64,000 nucleotides of DNA from Eriocheir sinensis (Eukaryota > Arthropoda > Malacostraca > Decapoda > Varunidae): positions 4,736,535-4,800,534 of the forward strand of contig NC_066562.1 in assembly GCF_024679095.1 (NCBI RefSeq), written 5' to 3'. The notes beneath the pieces were generated by a model. The model had not been told where the DNA came from. It searched no databases and saw only the letters and a program-made list of their open reading frames with translations. How positions within the stretch are numbered: position 1 is the first letter of the stretch; each line of letters starts with the position of its first letter. A program made the position numbers and the translations under genes. This document shows, piece by piece, positions 34,830 through 46,730 of this stretch.

Positions 34830-35950
34830 AGTGAGTGAGGACACGAGGAAGCTTATAAATGGCAAAATGAAAAGTGACGTAGTTGGATCAAAAGGAAATA
34901 CGTATATAGAAGAAAGAAGGAATTGTTAACGAGTGATTGAGGACTTGTGGAAGCTTATAAATGGCAAAATGGAAGGTGACGTAGTTGGATCGAAAGGAAA
35001 TACGTATATAGAAGAAAGAAGGAATTGTGAATAAGTGAATGAGGACTTGTGGAAGCTTATAAATTTCAAAATGGAAGGTGACGCAGTTGGATCAAAAGGA
35101 AATATTGAAGAAAGGAATTGTGAATGAGGATACGAGGAACCTTATAAATGACAAAATGAAAAGTGACGCAGTTGAATCAAAAGGATATACGTATAGAAGA
35201 GAGAAGGAAGTGAATGAGGACTTGTAAAAGCTTGTAAATGGCTAGACGAAAGGTGATAAAATTGAATAGAAAGGAAATATAGAAGGAATGTGAAGGGAAG
35301 GAGTTTGTGGGTGAATGAGTGAGTGGATGAGGAAATGTGGAAGCTTGTAAATGGCGAAACGGAAGGTGATAAAATTGAATAGAAAGGAAATGTGAAAGAA
35401 AGAAGGAAATGGGAATGAAAAATGTGAGTGGATGGATGAGTTAAGACGTGGAAGCTTATAAATGGGAATGTGGAATGCGTCGTAATTAAATAGAAAGGAA
35501 ATAGGAAAGCAATATGAAAGAAAGAAGGAAATGGGAAGGGAAAACAAGAGTGGATGAATGAGTTAAGACGTGGAAGCTTATAAATGAGAATGTGGAATGC
35601 GTCGTAATTGAATAGAAAGGAAATAGGAAAGCAACATGAAAGAAAGACTGAAATGGGAAATGAAAAATGTGAGTGGATGGATGAGTTAAGACGTGGAAGC
35701 TTATAAATGAGAAAATGGAAGGTGGCATAATAGGATAGAAAGGAAATACCACGAAATAATGATGATGATGATGAAATATGAAAGAAAGAAGGAAATGGGC
35801 GAGGAAAATGTGAGTGGATGAACAAATGAGTGCGTGAGAATGTGTGGAAGTCTATATATGGCAAAACGTAATTGAATAGAAAGGAAATAGGAAAGCAACA
35901 TGAAAGAAAGACTGAAATAAACACATAGATAAAAAATGTGAGTGGATGGA
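34830..35950. repeat. Tandem array, units of about 95-125 bp, about ten copies
   Basis: Landmark GGAAGCTTATAAATGG (and AGAAAGGAAATA) recurs across 1.1 kb with progressive length change. The long minus-strand frames encode Phe/Ser/His-rich repeats and are artefacts. Confidence 0.9.
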
Positions 35951-36600
35951 TGAGTTAAGGGTCCTAAGCTTATAAAAAAATATGATAGAAGGGTTGAGGG
36001 TCAGGTTCCTAATTCGATAAAAAAATATGATAAAATAATGATGATGATGATGAAATAATTCGATAAAAGAGTTGATACAAGGGTTGAGGGTTGTCCGAGT
36101 TCCCTAATTCGATAAAAAAAATATGATAGAAGGGTTGAGGGTTGTCTGGGTTCCCTAATTCGATAAAAAAAATTGATACAAGGGTTGAGGGTTGTCTGGG
36201 TTCCCTAATTCGATAAAAAACAGTTGATACAAGGGTTGAGGGTTGTCTGGGTTCCCTAATTCGATAAAAAAAATTGATACAAGGGTTGAGGGTTGTCTGG
36301 GTTCCCTAATTCGATAAAAAACAGTTGATACAAGGGTTGAGGGTTGTCTGGGTTCCCTGATTTGATAAAAAGAAATTGATACAAGGGTTGAGGGTTGTCT
36401 GGGTTCCCTGATTTGATAAAAAAAAATTGATACAAGGGTTGAGGGTTGTCTGGGTTCCCTGATTTGATAAAAAAAAATTGATACAAGGGTTGAGGGTTGT
36501 CTGGGGTCCCTAATTCGATAAAAAAAGTTGGTACAAGGGTTGAGGGTTGTCTGGGTTCCCTAATTCGATAAAAAAAACAGTTGAGTAATAGCTAACTTTC
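35951..36600. repeat. 49-60 bp tandem array, about 12 copies
   Basis: Unit TTGATACAAGGGTTGAGGG plus TTGTCTGGGTTCCCTAATTC and GATAAAAAAA, with A-run length variation. It directly follows the preceding array. Confidence 0.92.
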
Positions 36601-36674
36601 TACATGACAAGGGTTGTGGGTTGTCTCGCCGCCACTTATAGGTGAAAAATGTCAGTGTCTTCTTGTAGGACTCG

Positions 36675-37659
36675 GGTCGATATTATAAGATACTTTCGAT
36701 TCTTGTGTCAACTATTTCTAAAGGTCAAAGATGGGATCGATTGGGTTCTCATGAGTGTTTTATTATGTTCACGGTACAGAAGAAGAGTCAAACTACCACC
36801 AGGGTCATAAAACCACTCCTGGAAATGCCCGAAACTCCTATGAAAGCCTTGGCAAATATATGAACTCAAAAGATGAAATGTTTTAAAATATGTTTGTATC
36901 AACTATTTCTAAAGGTCAAAGAGGGGATCCATTGGGTTCCCGTGAGTGTTTTCTTTGGTTCACGGTATAGAAGAAGGGTCAAACTACCACCAGGGTCATA
37001 AAAATGCTCCTGGAAATGCTCAAAACACCTATGAAAGCCTTGGCAAATATATGAACTCAAAAGATGAAATGTTTTAAAATATGTTTGCACCAACTATTTC
37101 TAAAGGTCAAAGAGCAGATCCATTGGGTTCCCGTGAGTGTTTTGTTAGGTTCACGGTATAGAAGAAGGGTCAAACTACCACCAAGGTCATAAAAATGCTC
37201 CTGGAAATGCTCACAACACCTATGAAAGCCTTGGCAAATATATGAACTCAAAAGATGAAATGTTTTAAAATATGTCTGCACCAACTATTTCTAAAGGTCA
37301 AAGAGCGGATCCATTGGGTTCCCGTGAGTGTTTTATTATGTTCACGGTATAGAAGAAGGCTCAGACTACCACCAGAGTCATAAAACCACTCCTGGAAATG
37401 CCCGAAACTCCTATGAAAGCCTTGGCAAATATATGAACTCAAAAGATGAAATGTTTTAAAATATGTTTGCACCAACTATTTCTAAAGGTCAAAGAGCAGA
37501 TCCATTGGGTTCCCGTGAGTGTTTTATTAGGTTCAAGGTATAGAAGAAGGGTCAAACTACCACCAGGGTCATAAAAATGCTCCTGGAAATGCTCAAAACT
37601 CCTATGAAAGCCTTGGGAAATATGTGAGCTCAGAAGACGAGTTGTTTTAAAATACGACC
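36675..37659. mobile_element. MITE of the 221-bp family with its interior expanded to five 191-bp copies
   Basis: The termini are inverted repeats: GGTCGATATTATAAGATAC on the left and, as complement, GGTCGTATTTTAAAACAAC on the right. Inside, ACTATTTCTAAAGGTCAAAG recurs at 36711, 36902, 37093, 37284 and 37475, an exact 191-bp period. Total length 985 minus four units (764) is 221, the length of the single-unit copy at 51607-51827. Units differ by few substitutions. Confidence 0.9.
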
Positions 37660-38527
37660 CTGTAACCTAAGTCCTCGGGATCATTACGTCCGCCCGCTGA
37701 CCACTCGGGATAGAAAGTGGTCTGTTGTGATGCTTTTGGTTAGGTACAGCAGAAGCAGGACTGCCACACTAGCACGCACTAAAATCCCCTCAATGATTAT
37801 TACCTATTTCTCTGATTATGATTATTATTACACCTTATCTTCTATACACAAATCATAAGGATATTCGTAGCAGTGTTTACGGGCACACTAAACTAACCTG
37901 TCACTGAGGAGATGTTCTGGGAATCATTAACTATGCAGAAGATGATTAGACTAGAATTTACATTATCCGGAAAACTCCCAGAAAACTTAAAATCATGGAA
38001 ATAGGAGTCAGCAATATCGAGTGTCTACTGTGTGTGTGTGTGCGTGTGTGTGTGTGACTTATGCCTTGGCACTCAAAAAGGTCAGTAATTGTCCCTTTAC
38101 GATGAGTGCCACACGTTGACATAATACTAATGTAACCCCTACAAAGGTGCCTCCATGGAGCATAATCAGATGTTTTCTTTGGTTTGGGTTAAGGTACCGA
38201 GGTCTTTCCCGTCGCCGCGCTGGGACGGAGCCTCCACCGCGCTGCTCACTTTGATAATACCTAACATAGACTTACGGACGAGGAAGAAAATTAAAACGAG
38301 AGAAAAACGAAGAAGAAAATGAAAATCGCACTCGCTTGAACGACCTAACCTTACCGAGGCTGATACTGATACCGAATTGACTTTTTTTTTTAGCGACTAA
38401 CGATATACTACACATATATATATTTTGTGGTCATTGCCGGCGGTAGTTATTACGCATATCTATATATTCGGTGGAGATGTGTGCATGCGTGAGGGAGTCG
38501 GAGAGTAGGAGAAAAGAAGAAGAAAAC

Positions 38528-38558
<31 letters not shown>

Positions 38559-38639
38559 TGTGTGTTTGCATATTACGGGATCATTTTTACACCGGTAGTG
38601 ACACGTAGTCGTCCATGCCGCAGCGCTCGCCAAGCTTTC
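37660..38639. other. Mostly unique sequence with one stray copy of the 38.6-39.5 kb repeat
   Basis: At about 37845-37915 CACAAATCATAAGGATATTC, GCAGTGTTTACGGGCACAC and TAAACTAACCTGTCACT match the array starting at 38645. Short (GT)n at 38030-38055 and 38528-38552. No gene. Confidence 0.7.
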
Positions 38640-39540
38640 CGCCACACAGACTCGTAAGAACATTTGTAGAAGTGTTTACAAGCACACTAAACTGTCACTC
38701 GAGGGGGGAGACTTAGATACATCCCCACAATACTATGATTATTACCCATTTCTCTGATTATTATTACGCCTTATCTCCTATACACAAATCATAAGGATAT
38801 TTGCAGTGTTTACAGGCATGCTAAACTAACCTATTACTCGAGGGGGGGAGACTTATGACATCCGCTTTATATTATTTTGATTATTACGTCTGAACTTCTA
38901 TACACAAACTCGTAAGGACATAGCAGTGTTACAAGCACGCTAAACTAACCTGTCGCTCGAGGGGGGAGAGAGGTGTAATATATCCTCTCTACATCATTTT
39001 CATTACCTATTATTCTTATTTCGTCTTACCTCTCATACACAAACTCGCAAGGACCTTCATAGCAGTGTTTATGGGCATGCTAAACTAACCTGTCGCTCGA
39101 GGGGTAGAGAGAGTTACCGATATGTCTGCTTTGTTTTATTACGATTATTGCCTATTCTTGTTGTCATAGTACGTCTTCTATACACAAACTTGTAAGGACA
39201 TTCGCAGCAGTGTTTACGGGCACTCTAAACTAATATCAATTGAGGAGGAGAGACATAATGTATCCTCTCTATATCATTTTCATTACCCATTTTTCATCTT
39301 ATTACTATTATTACGTGTACACAAACTTGTAAGGACATTCATAGCAGTGTTTACGAGCACTCTAAACTATCCTATCAATTGAGGAGGAGAGACATAATGT
39401 ATCCTCTCTATATCATTTTCATTACCTATTTTTCATCATTTCTATTATTACGTCTTCTGTACACAAACTCGTAAGGACCTTCACAGCAGTGTTTACGAGC
39501 ACTCTAAACTATCCTATCACTCAAGGGGAGGGACGTAACG
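38640..39540. repeat. Degenerate tandem array, units of about 125-145 bp, seven copies
   Basis: Each unit has ACACAAACTCGTAAGGACATT, GCAGTGTTTACGAGCAC, TCTAAACTA and a GAGGGGAGAGA block followed by an A/T-rich part. Confidence 0.9.
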
Positions 39541-39578
39541 ATACAGCCCCTCCACATCGTTATCACTTTCACCTATTA

Positions 39579-39771
39579 CAGGCGTCCCTCAAATAGTACG
39601 GTTCCCAATAGTTCGGTTTCGGTTTTATGTGGATTTTCATAGAAGATTTTTTTAGGATTTTTAAATTTCTCGACAAGCAGGAAATTTAAAAATCCTTAAA
39701 AGATCTTCCATGACAATCTGTATAAAACCGAAACGGAACTATTGAAAACCGTACTATTTGAGGGACAACTG
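39579..39771. mobile_element. 193-bp nearly perfect palindromic MITE
   Basis: Arms of about 85-90 bp fold back on each other. The ends are CAGGCGTCCCTCAAATAGTA and, as complement, CAGTTGTCCCTCAAATAGTA. The centre is about TCGACAAGCAGG. A CAGnnGTCCCTC terminus is reminiscent of Tc1/mariner-pogo-type MITEs; that placement is inference. Confidence 0.85.
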
Positions 39772-39935
39772 TTTTATCTTGCTTATCAACCGACGCCGCG
39801 TTATCGTCTTTACAGCATCGCTCAGGCGCCCCATCTAGTCCACTTCACCGACATGATGTGCTTTTAAGTCAGTCCGGTGAACCCAAGATCAGCTCTGGGC
39901 ATTCACTCCACTCACTGAACTAACTCTTCCTTTAA

Positions 39936-40103
39936 CCCGGTAGCAGCGACGGGCCAAATTTGTGCCATGATATAAACCCCCCAAAATAGACGATACATAA
40001 TCTGATCACAAATGGTTTGATATGTACTATGAGAGGGGTGATTTTTTCTCATTTTTCTCGCTTGGAGGGACCATTAAGAAACATGATCCCTGCCGCTACC
40101 AAG
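39936..40103. mobile_element. TTAA-flanked MITE (piggyBac-like), copy 1
   Basis: TTAA at 39932-39935 and 40104-40107 flank an element with ends CCCGGTAGCAGCG and (complement) CTTGGTAGCGGCA. A TTAA target duplication with CCC ends is the hallmark of piggyBac-type elements. A second copy is at 42364. Confidence 0.8.
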
Positions 40104-40107
40104 TTAA

Positions 40108-40635
40108 TCGACTAACTGACCGGCTGATTCACCCCACATTTACGTAAAATAGGATTTGTCTCCCCGCCGCCCCCCCTCCTCCCCCCCGCACACTGATTTT
40201 ACTAAACGCTCATCAGGTTTTAACGCAGCCATATGTAATGTTTTTTTTTTACCCCGTCGCTCTTTCTGACGTCGTGTGAACTGCTTGGAGGTGTGCAAAT
40301 GTGTCCCCCAATGGAAGCTGTTGTAGTAGATATACATATATATATATTTAGACATTTTATACTGGCTGCCTAACCGTATGTATGTGTGTGCGCGCGTGTC
40401 ACTGTGTGTGTGTGTGACTGTAGCTGTGTGCGTTCGTGAGTGTATTTTTTCCATGTGTGTTGGAGCTCCATGTGCGGCAGTGTTGTCGTGAACCAGTTAA
40501 TAATAGTGTTGAACTAACCCCCGAAAACCGATGGAAATAAAAGGACAAAAAACAAGTGTTGCCGACTCACCTGAAATGCCCGGCGCAACAACCCCCTTAG
40601 TGTTTTGTGTTGTGTTTGTGTTGTCTGCTTCCTCC
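40108..40635. other. Unannotated sequence
   Basis: Unique sequence with short GT-rich stretches (40380-40440). No gene recognised. Confidence 0.5.
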
Positions 40636-41470
40636 TTTATGCTCCTTCCTTCCTTCCTTCAGTCTTTCATATTTTATCTTACCCTTTCTCCTCCCAATCC
40701 TTTTTTCATTCACTCAATATTTCTTCCTTCCTTCCTTCCTTTTCTTCCTTCCTTCAGTCTTTCATATTTTATCTCTTACCCTTTCTCCTCCCAATCCTTT
40801 TTTCATTCACTCAATATTTCTTCCTTCCTTCCTTTCTTCCTTCCTTCAGTCTTTCATATTTTATCTCTTACCCTTTCTCCTCCCAATCCTTTTTTCATTC
40901 ACTCAATATTTCTTCCTTCCTTCCTTTTCTTCCTTCCTTCCTTCAGTCTTTCATATTTTATCTCTTACCCTTTCTCCTCCCAATCCTTTTTTCATTCACT
41001 CAATATTTCTTCCTTCCTTCCTTCCTTCCTTCCTTCAGTCTTTCATATTTTATCTCTTACCCTTTCTCCTCCCAATCCTTTTTTCATTCACTCAATATTT
41101 CTTCCTTCCTTCCTTCCTTCCTTCCTTCAGTCTTTCATATTTTATCTCTTATCCTTTCTCCTCCCAATCCTTTTTTCATTCACTCAATATTTCTTCCTTC
41201 CTTCCTTTTCTTCCTTCCTTCAGTCTTTCATGTTTTAGCTGTAATTCATCCATTCTTCCTTTTATTTTCATTCATTCAGTATTTCTTTCTCTCTCTCATT
41301 TGTGTTGTCTGCATTCTCCTTTATTCTCCTTCCTTCCTTCCTTCCTTCCTTCAGTCTTTAATGTTTTTGCTGTAATTCATTCATTCTTCCTTTTATTTTC
41401 ATTCATTCAGTATTTCTTCCTGTCCTTCCTTCCTTGTCTTTTGTGTCATATCTCTAATTAATCCTTTCTC
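40636..41470. repeat. C/T-rich tandem array, units of about 85-100 bp
   Basis: Six good copies of TTCAGTCTTTCATATTTTAT, CTCCTCCCAATCC and TTCATTCACTCAATATTTC joined by (CTTC)n of variable length, then two diverged units. The overlapping frames of 235-284 codons are artefacts of this array. Confidence 0.92.
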
Positions 41471-42000
41471 CTCTCTCTCCTCTTTTCATTCACTCAATAT
41501 TTCTTCCTCTCCATCGTTTCTGTTTTCCGCATTCTCCTTTATTCCCCTTCCTTCCTTTTTTTTCCTGCCTCTTTTTCCTTTAGTCTTTCATGTTTTTCTC
41601 TTCATTTTCTCTCATGTTCATTTCTGTCATTTTTTGTGGACCTTCACGAATACTCTACGTCGATCTTTCATTCATTCATTCATTCTTCTCGTTCATTATC
41701 TCTCATCTCTTTTTATCTTCTTTTTATCTTGTTCATTTTGTCATATCCCATTCTTTGTTTACCTTCACAAACACTACATCGATCCTTCTTTTTGGCTCCT
41801 AGTTCGCTCTTTCCTCTTCTTATCTTCATTTATTCTCATTTATTTCATCATTTCCCATTCTTTGTTTACCTTCACAAACACTACATCGATCCTTCTTTTT
41901 GCCTCCTAATTCGCTCTTTCCTCTTCATATCTTCATTTTTTCTCATTTATTTCATCATTTCCCATTCTTTGTTGATTTCCACGTAGACTATACAATGGTC
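41471..42000. repeat. Pyrimidine-rich sequence with three units of about 115 bp
   Basis: CATTCTTTGTTTACCTTCAC, then AAACACTACATCGATCC, recurs at about 41750 and 41861, and CATTCTTTGTTGATTTCCAC near 41964. A diverged first copy lies near 41630. Confidence 0.8.
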
Positions 42001-42363
42001 TCTCCTTCCACCTCCTCATTCGCTTTCTTTTAAACTCGTATTGTATTGCTTTTATATTTATTTTCGTACCTCCCGCCACCACCTCTATACTTGTGTTTGT
42101 ACCGTAGTTTTGTCACCATCCATCCCTGTATTCTGTTCCCTGTAGCGTAAAGAAAGCACCAAGAATGAACTCTGGAATTATTATTATTATTATTATTATT
42201 ATTATACTCTGTTCCAAAAAAGCTGATTTAAAGAGAAATATATTTACCTGAAATGCAAATCTGTTCTTACATTTCACGGCCAAGAGAGTTTGGATGTTTC
42301 TTTTGACCTATCCTTTTATTTTCCTCCTTTTTTTTCCCTATTGCATAAGCGTTGATGGTCTAA
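42001..42363. other. Unannotated sequence with (TTA)n
   Basis: (TTA)n at about 42178-42203. Otherwise no recognisable feature. Confidence 0.55.
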
Positions 42364-42545
42364 CCCGGTAGCAGCGATGGGCCAAATTTGTGCCATGATA
42401 TAAACCCCCCAAAAAATAGATGATACATAAACTGATCACAAATGCATTGATATATATTATGAAATGGTTTGTGTGAGTGATGATTTTTTCTCATTTTTCT
42501 CGCTTAGAGGGACCATTAAGAAACACGATCCCCGCTGCTACCGGG
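42364..42545. mobile_element. TTAA-flanked MITE (piggyBac-like), copy 2
   Basis: Ends CCCGGTAGCAGCGA and (complement) CCCGGTAGCAGCGGG; the right flank is TTAA and the left is CTAA. The interior matches copy 1 over most of its length (GGGCCAAATTTGTGCCATG and GATTTTTTCTCATTTTTC). Confidence 0.85.
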
Positions 42546-42599
42546 TTAATAGATGAATGGTATGCCGTTTTCTACCTTTTTTTCCCTCTTGTTTTGGTA

Positions 42600-43620
42600 T
42601 CTTGTAATAATGCATTTTGGAATTTGAAGAGGTGTGGCAAATCATATATTTTCATTCTCTTTCCATATCCAGTCTTTTCAGCATCCTGTCTTGCATTAGT
42701 TAAGTTTTGAGGTATGCTAGATAATATATTTTTATCTCCTTTCCATATCCAGTCTTTCAGCATCCTGTTTTGCATTAGTTAAGTTTTGAGGTATGCTAGA
42801 TAATATATTTTCATTCTCTTTCCATATCCAGTCTTTCAGCATCCTGTCTTGCATTAGTTAAGTTTTGAGGTATGCTAGATAATACATTTTCATTCTCTTT
42901 CCATATCCAGTCTTTCAGCATCCTGTCTTGCATTAGTTAAGTTTTGAGGTATGCCAGATAATATATTTTCATTCTCTTTCCATATCCAGTCTTTTTAGCA
43001 TCCTGTCTTGCATTAGTTAAGTTTTGAGGTATGCTAGATAATATATTTTCATTCTCTTTCCATATCCAGTCTTTCAGCATCCTGTTTTGCATTAGTTAAG
43101 TTTTGAGGTATGCCAGATAATATATTTTTATCTCCTTTCCATATCCAGTATTTTATCATCCTGTTTTGCATTAGTTAAGTTTTGAGGTATGCTAGATAAT
43201 ACATTTTCATTCTCTTTCCATATCCAGTCTTTCAGCATCCTGTTTTGCATTAGTTAAGTTTTGAGGTATGCTAGATAATATATTTTTATCTCCTTTCCAT
43301 ATTCAGTCTTTTTAGCATCCTGTTTTGCATTAGTTAAGTTTTGAGGTATGCCAGATAATATATTTTCATTCTCTTTCCATATCCAGTCTTTTTAGCATCC
43401 TGTTTTGCATTAGTTAAGTTTTGAGGTATGCTAGATAATATATTTTTATCTCCTTTCCATATCCAGTCTTTCAGCATCCTGTCTTGCATTAGTTAAGTTT
43501 TGAGGTATGCCAGATCATATGTTTTCTTTCTCTTTCCATATCCAGTCTTTTCAGCATCCTGTTTTGCATTGAAGTTTTTCTAGAGGTATGCCAGACCATA
43601 TATATCTTCCCTCCATTCCA
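42600..43620. repeat. 79-bp tandem array, about 12 copies
   Basis: Unit GCATCCTGTCTTGCATTAGT, TAAGTTTTGAGGTATGCTAG, ATAATATATTTTCATTCTC, then TTTCCATATCCAGTCTTTCA. Variants are mostly single bases. Confidence 0.95.
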
Positions 43621-44790
43621 TATCAGATAAACTGCAAAGAAGCTCAAATTTTAAGATACGCCGTCTGTTACCTTTCCGTCTACATGCATCAAGTCTTATG
43701 CGAATTAGTAATTTTATCGAGTTTCAGAGAGGATAAAGTAACCTTATGACCTGGCTTGACCCATCTAGTCTTCAAAGCTGACCCCATATCCAGGCCTAAA
43801 AAGATATGCCATTTCTCGTCCTTATTTCCGTATCATTCATTGTGTAGGAGGCAAAGTTTTAATCAGTAATGTATTTTCCAGCATCGGACACGGACCCCAT
43901 TTTCAAGTCCTGTATTGTGGAAGAAAATCTGTCCCAACCTTCAACATTTTTACCCGAGCCTTTCTCATCCTCATTTCTGCAGGAGGTAAAGTTTTAATTG
44001 GTAACATATTTCCTAGTGGCGAAGACAGACCCCATTTTCAAGTGACGTATTGTGCAAAGAAAATGTATCCCAACTTCCTTCTCCCTTCCTCTCTTTCCTG
44101 TCTGCTTCCTTATTCCTGTATTCTTTATCCCTCTGTGTTATTCTTCCTTCCTCCATACCACTTCCTCATTCCTTCCTTCTTCCTTGTTCCTTCCTTCCTT
44201 TCCTGTCTGCTTTCTTTTTTCTGTCATTCTTTATCTATCAGCATCATCCTTTCTTCCCTCCTTTTTAGCAGAGAAGATACGCCATTTCCTGCCCTCATTT
44301 CTGTAGGAGGTGAAGTTTTTATTGGTAACATATTTCCCAGTGGCAAAAACAGACCCCATTTTCAAGTCTCATATTGTGGAAGAAAATCTGTCCCAACTTT
44401 TGACATTTTTACCCTTAGAAGATATACCATTTCCTGCCCTCATTTCTGTAGGAGGTTAAGTTTTTATCGGTAAAGTACTCTCCAGCTTTGAAGACAGACC
44501 CCATTTTCAAGTCCTGTATTGTGGAAGAAAATCTGTCCCAACCTTTAACATTTTTACCCGAGAAGATACGCCATTTCCTGCCCTCATTTCTGTAGGAGGT
44601 TAAGTTTTTATCGGTAAAGTACTCTCCAGCTTTGAAGACAGACCCCATTTTCAAGTCCTGTATTGTGGAAGAAAATCTGTCCCAACCTTCAACATTTTTA
44701 CCCGAGAAGATACGCCATTTCCTGCCCTCATTTCTGTAGGAGGTGAAGTTTTTATTGGTAACATATTTCCCAGTGGCAAAGACGGACTTC
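43621..44790. repeat. Tandem repeats of about 135-147 bp interrupted by a pyrimidine-rich block
   Basis: GACCCCATTTTCAAGT recurs at about 43896, 44030, 44351, 44498 and 44642 with a TTTCTGTAGGAGGTTAAG block. A C/T-rich segment (44060-44270) sits between the second and third copies. Confidence 0.88.
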
Positions 44791-45235
44791 TATACTTCCT
44801 TCCTTGCATACCACTTTTCCATTCTTCATTCCATTTTTCTTTTTCTTTCTCCCTTACTCTTTCCAGTCTGCTTCCTCATTCCTATATGCTTTATCCCAAT
44901 GTGCTATTCTTTCCTTCCTTCCTTTCTTCCTTCCTTCCTCTTATACCACCTACCCATTTTCAAGTGCCGTATTGTGCAAAGAAATATATCCAAATCTTTG
45001 ACATATTTACTAAGATGTTTTGTTGACTGTTCCCTGACTTATAGTACGTGCCCACCCTACTACTGGCCAGCTCCATGTGGAAGGTACCATGTTCACTTCG
45101 GAGGTTCGTTGACCACAGTAACACAAGCTCTTATCTCTGCACTTCCCGTAGTTGGAGGTTAGTTATTTTGGGAGCATAAAAGTGTCTTCGCTGCTGGCAA
45201 AAATGACCCTTCCCTTCCTTTTTGTTCATATCTTT
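44791..45235. other. Pyrimidine-rich, then unannotated sequence
   Basis: T/C-rich to about 44945, then ordinary sequence. A 139-codon frame at 44743 begins in the repeats and shows no domain. Confidence 0.5.
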
Positions 45236-45720
45236 TGAAACCGATTTTAAGGGTACTTCAGAAGGGCTAGATTGAGCCTTCCCTTCCCTCCCCTTTCCTT
45301 CTTTTGAAACTGATTTTAACGCTACTTCAGAAGGGCTAGAGTGACCCTTCCCTTCCCTTCCCTTCCCTTCTGTTCCCTTCCCTTCTGTTCACATCTTTTG
45401 AAACTGATTTTAACGCTACTTCAGAAGGGCTAGAGTGACCCTTCCCTTCCCTTCCCTTCCCTTCTGTTCCCTTCCCTTCCCTTCTGTTCACATCTTTTGA
45501 AACTGATTTTAACGCTACTTCAGAAGGGCTAGAGTGACCCTTCCCTTCCCTTCTCTTCCCTTCCCTTCCCTTCCCTTCCCTTCCCTTCTGTTCCCTTCCC
45601 TTCCCATCTGTTCACATCTTTTGAAACTGATTTTAACGCTACTTCAGAAGGGCTAGAGTGACCCTTCCCTTCCCTTCCCTTCCCTTCCCTTCTGTTCACA
45701 TCTCTTGAAACTGATTCCGT
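45236..45720. repeat. Compound repeat: conserved 50-bp block alternating with (CCCTT)n
   Basis: TTTTGAAACTGATTTTAACG, then CTACTTCAGAAGGGCTAGAG, recurs five times with CCCTTCCCTTCCCTT runs of different length between (about 68-121 bp spacing). Confidence 0.92.
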
Positions 45721-46151
45721 ACATGACTGGGCCAGCTGGTGTTCATGTAGGTGACAGCCACACACCTCCCTGCTATACCGTACATTTCTGCCGCACACAC
45801 AAAATAATACATGTTTTCCATTTCTCCCTAGGTGTCGTGTATGTCTAGATGTATGTATGTATATGTGTGGGTGGGTGTATACAGGGTCAGTGTGTGTGTA
45901 TGTATGTATATGTATGGGTGGATGTATACAGGGTTAGTGTGTGTGTGTGTGTATGTGTGTTATGATCTATTTGGTTCTCGCTGTGCTGGTGAGAGCGTTG
46001 CCGCAGCCCCTCCTTCGCCTGGCCTTCTTGACACACTCGTCCTGCGTCCCCCCACACACCTTCACGCCCTCATCAAGTCACCTTGCATCGCCATCACCGC
46101 CACTAGGCTCCCCGGCAGCCTGGCTACTCAGACACGCAAACTAACTCTTTA
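45721..46151. other. Unannotated sequence with short GT/GTAT repeats
   Basis: A 55-bp segment (ATGTATGTATATGTGTGGG with TGTATACAGGG) is duplicated at about 45849-45910. No gene recognised. Confidence 0.5.
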
Positions 46152-46350
46152 TTTATTTATTTTTCTTTACAGCACGGGAAGCAACTCAAGAGCAACAAAA
46201 AGAAAGTGTCGGAAAAAAAAGCACGCTAATCGCTGCTCCCATAAAAGTGAAAAGTAAAGAGCGGCGCAAAGAGAGGTCAGTTTCGGGTAGAGCGGTGTCC
46301 TGATACACTTCTTGAGGTCGAGTTATAGGCCGGAGGATATACAGATGAAG
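46152..46350 (-). mobile_element. LINE 3' end (family L3) with terminal coding remnant, minus strand
   Basis: The complement reads from a stretch matching the coding end of the 13354 element (TCATCTGTATATCCTCCGGC, then AAGTGTATCAGGACACC) through GAAACTGACCTCTC and GGGAGCAGCGATTAGCG to a T-rich/A-rich end. It is longer at its 5' side than the other solo copies. Confidence 0.8.
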
Positions 46351-46730
46351 GAAGGCTGTCACTTATAAGACCAATGTTGCATACAGTACATATTTGACAG
46401 TCACTTTTAAAACCCATCAGCAATCATTTATGAGGTCATGTGTAGAGTCACCATTCATATATAAGCTGTAAGTCAGCCAGATGTCATTCATGTTTAGATT
46501 ATCCAGTCACCAGTCATGTGTGTTAACCTGCCACCAGTTATACATCAAATACCAAGTCACATGTACACTGTCAACTACCCAATCTCCAACCACATGTAAA
46601 CCCATCGCCTGCTACTAAGGTGCCCGTCGCAATACCTCGTCACGTGTAAACTGAAAACCATAAATAACCAGTCGCTTGTAAATATTAGGAGCCAGCTATG
46701 TCACAAACTGTAAACCAACCAGTCACCAGT
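46351..46730. repeat. Degenerate repeats of AACCAGTCACCAGTCATGT-like motifs
   Basis: Short diverged repeats of 'CCAGTCAC' with 'ATGTAAAC' cover this stretch. They resume beyond 47434, showing that the segment between is an insertion. Confidence 0.65.

Noticed and set aside
40531..41461. Overlapping frames of 235-284 codons in all three + frames
   Set aside because: All three frames are open because the C/T-rich tandem array lacks stop codons. No coding signature.
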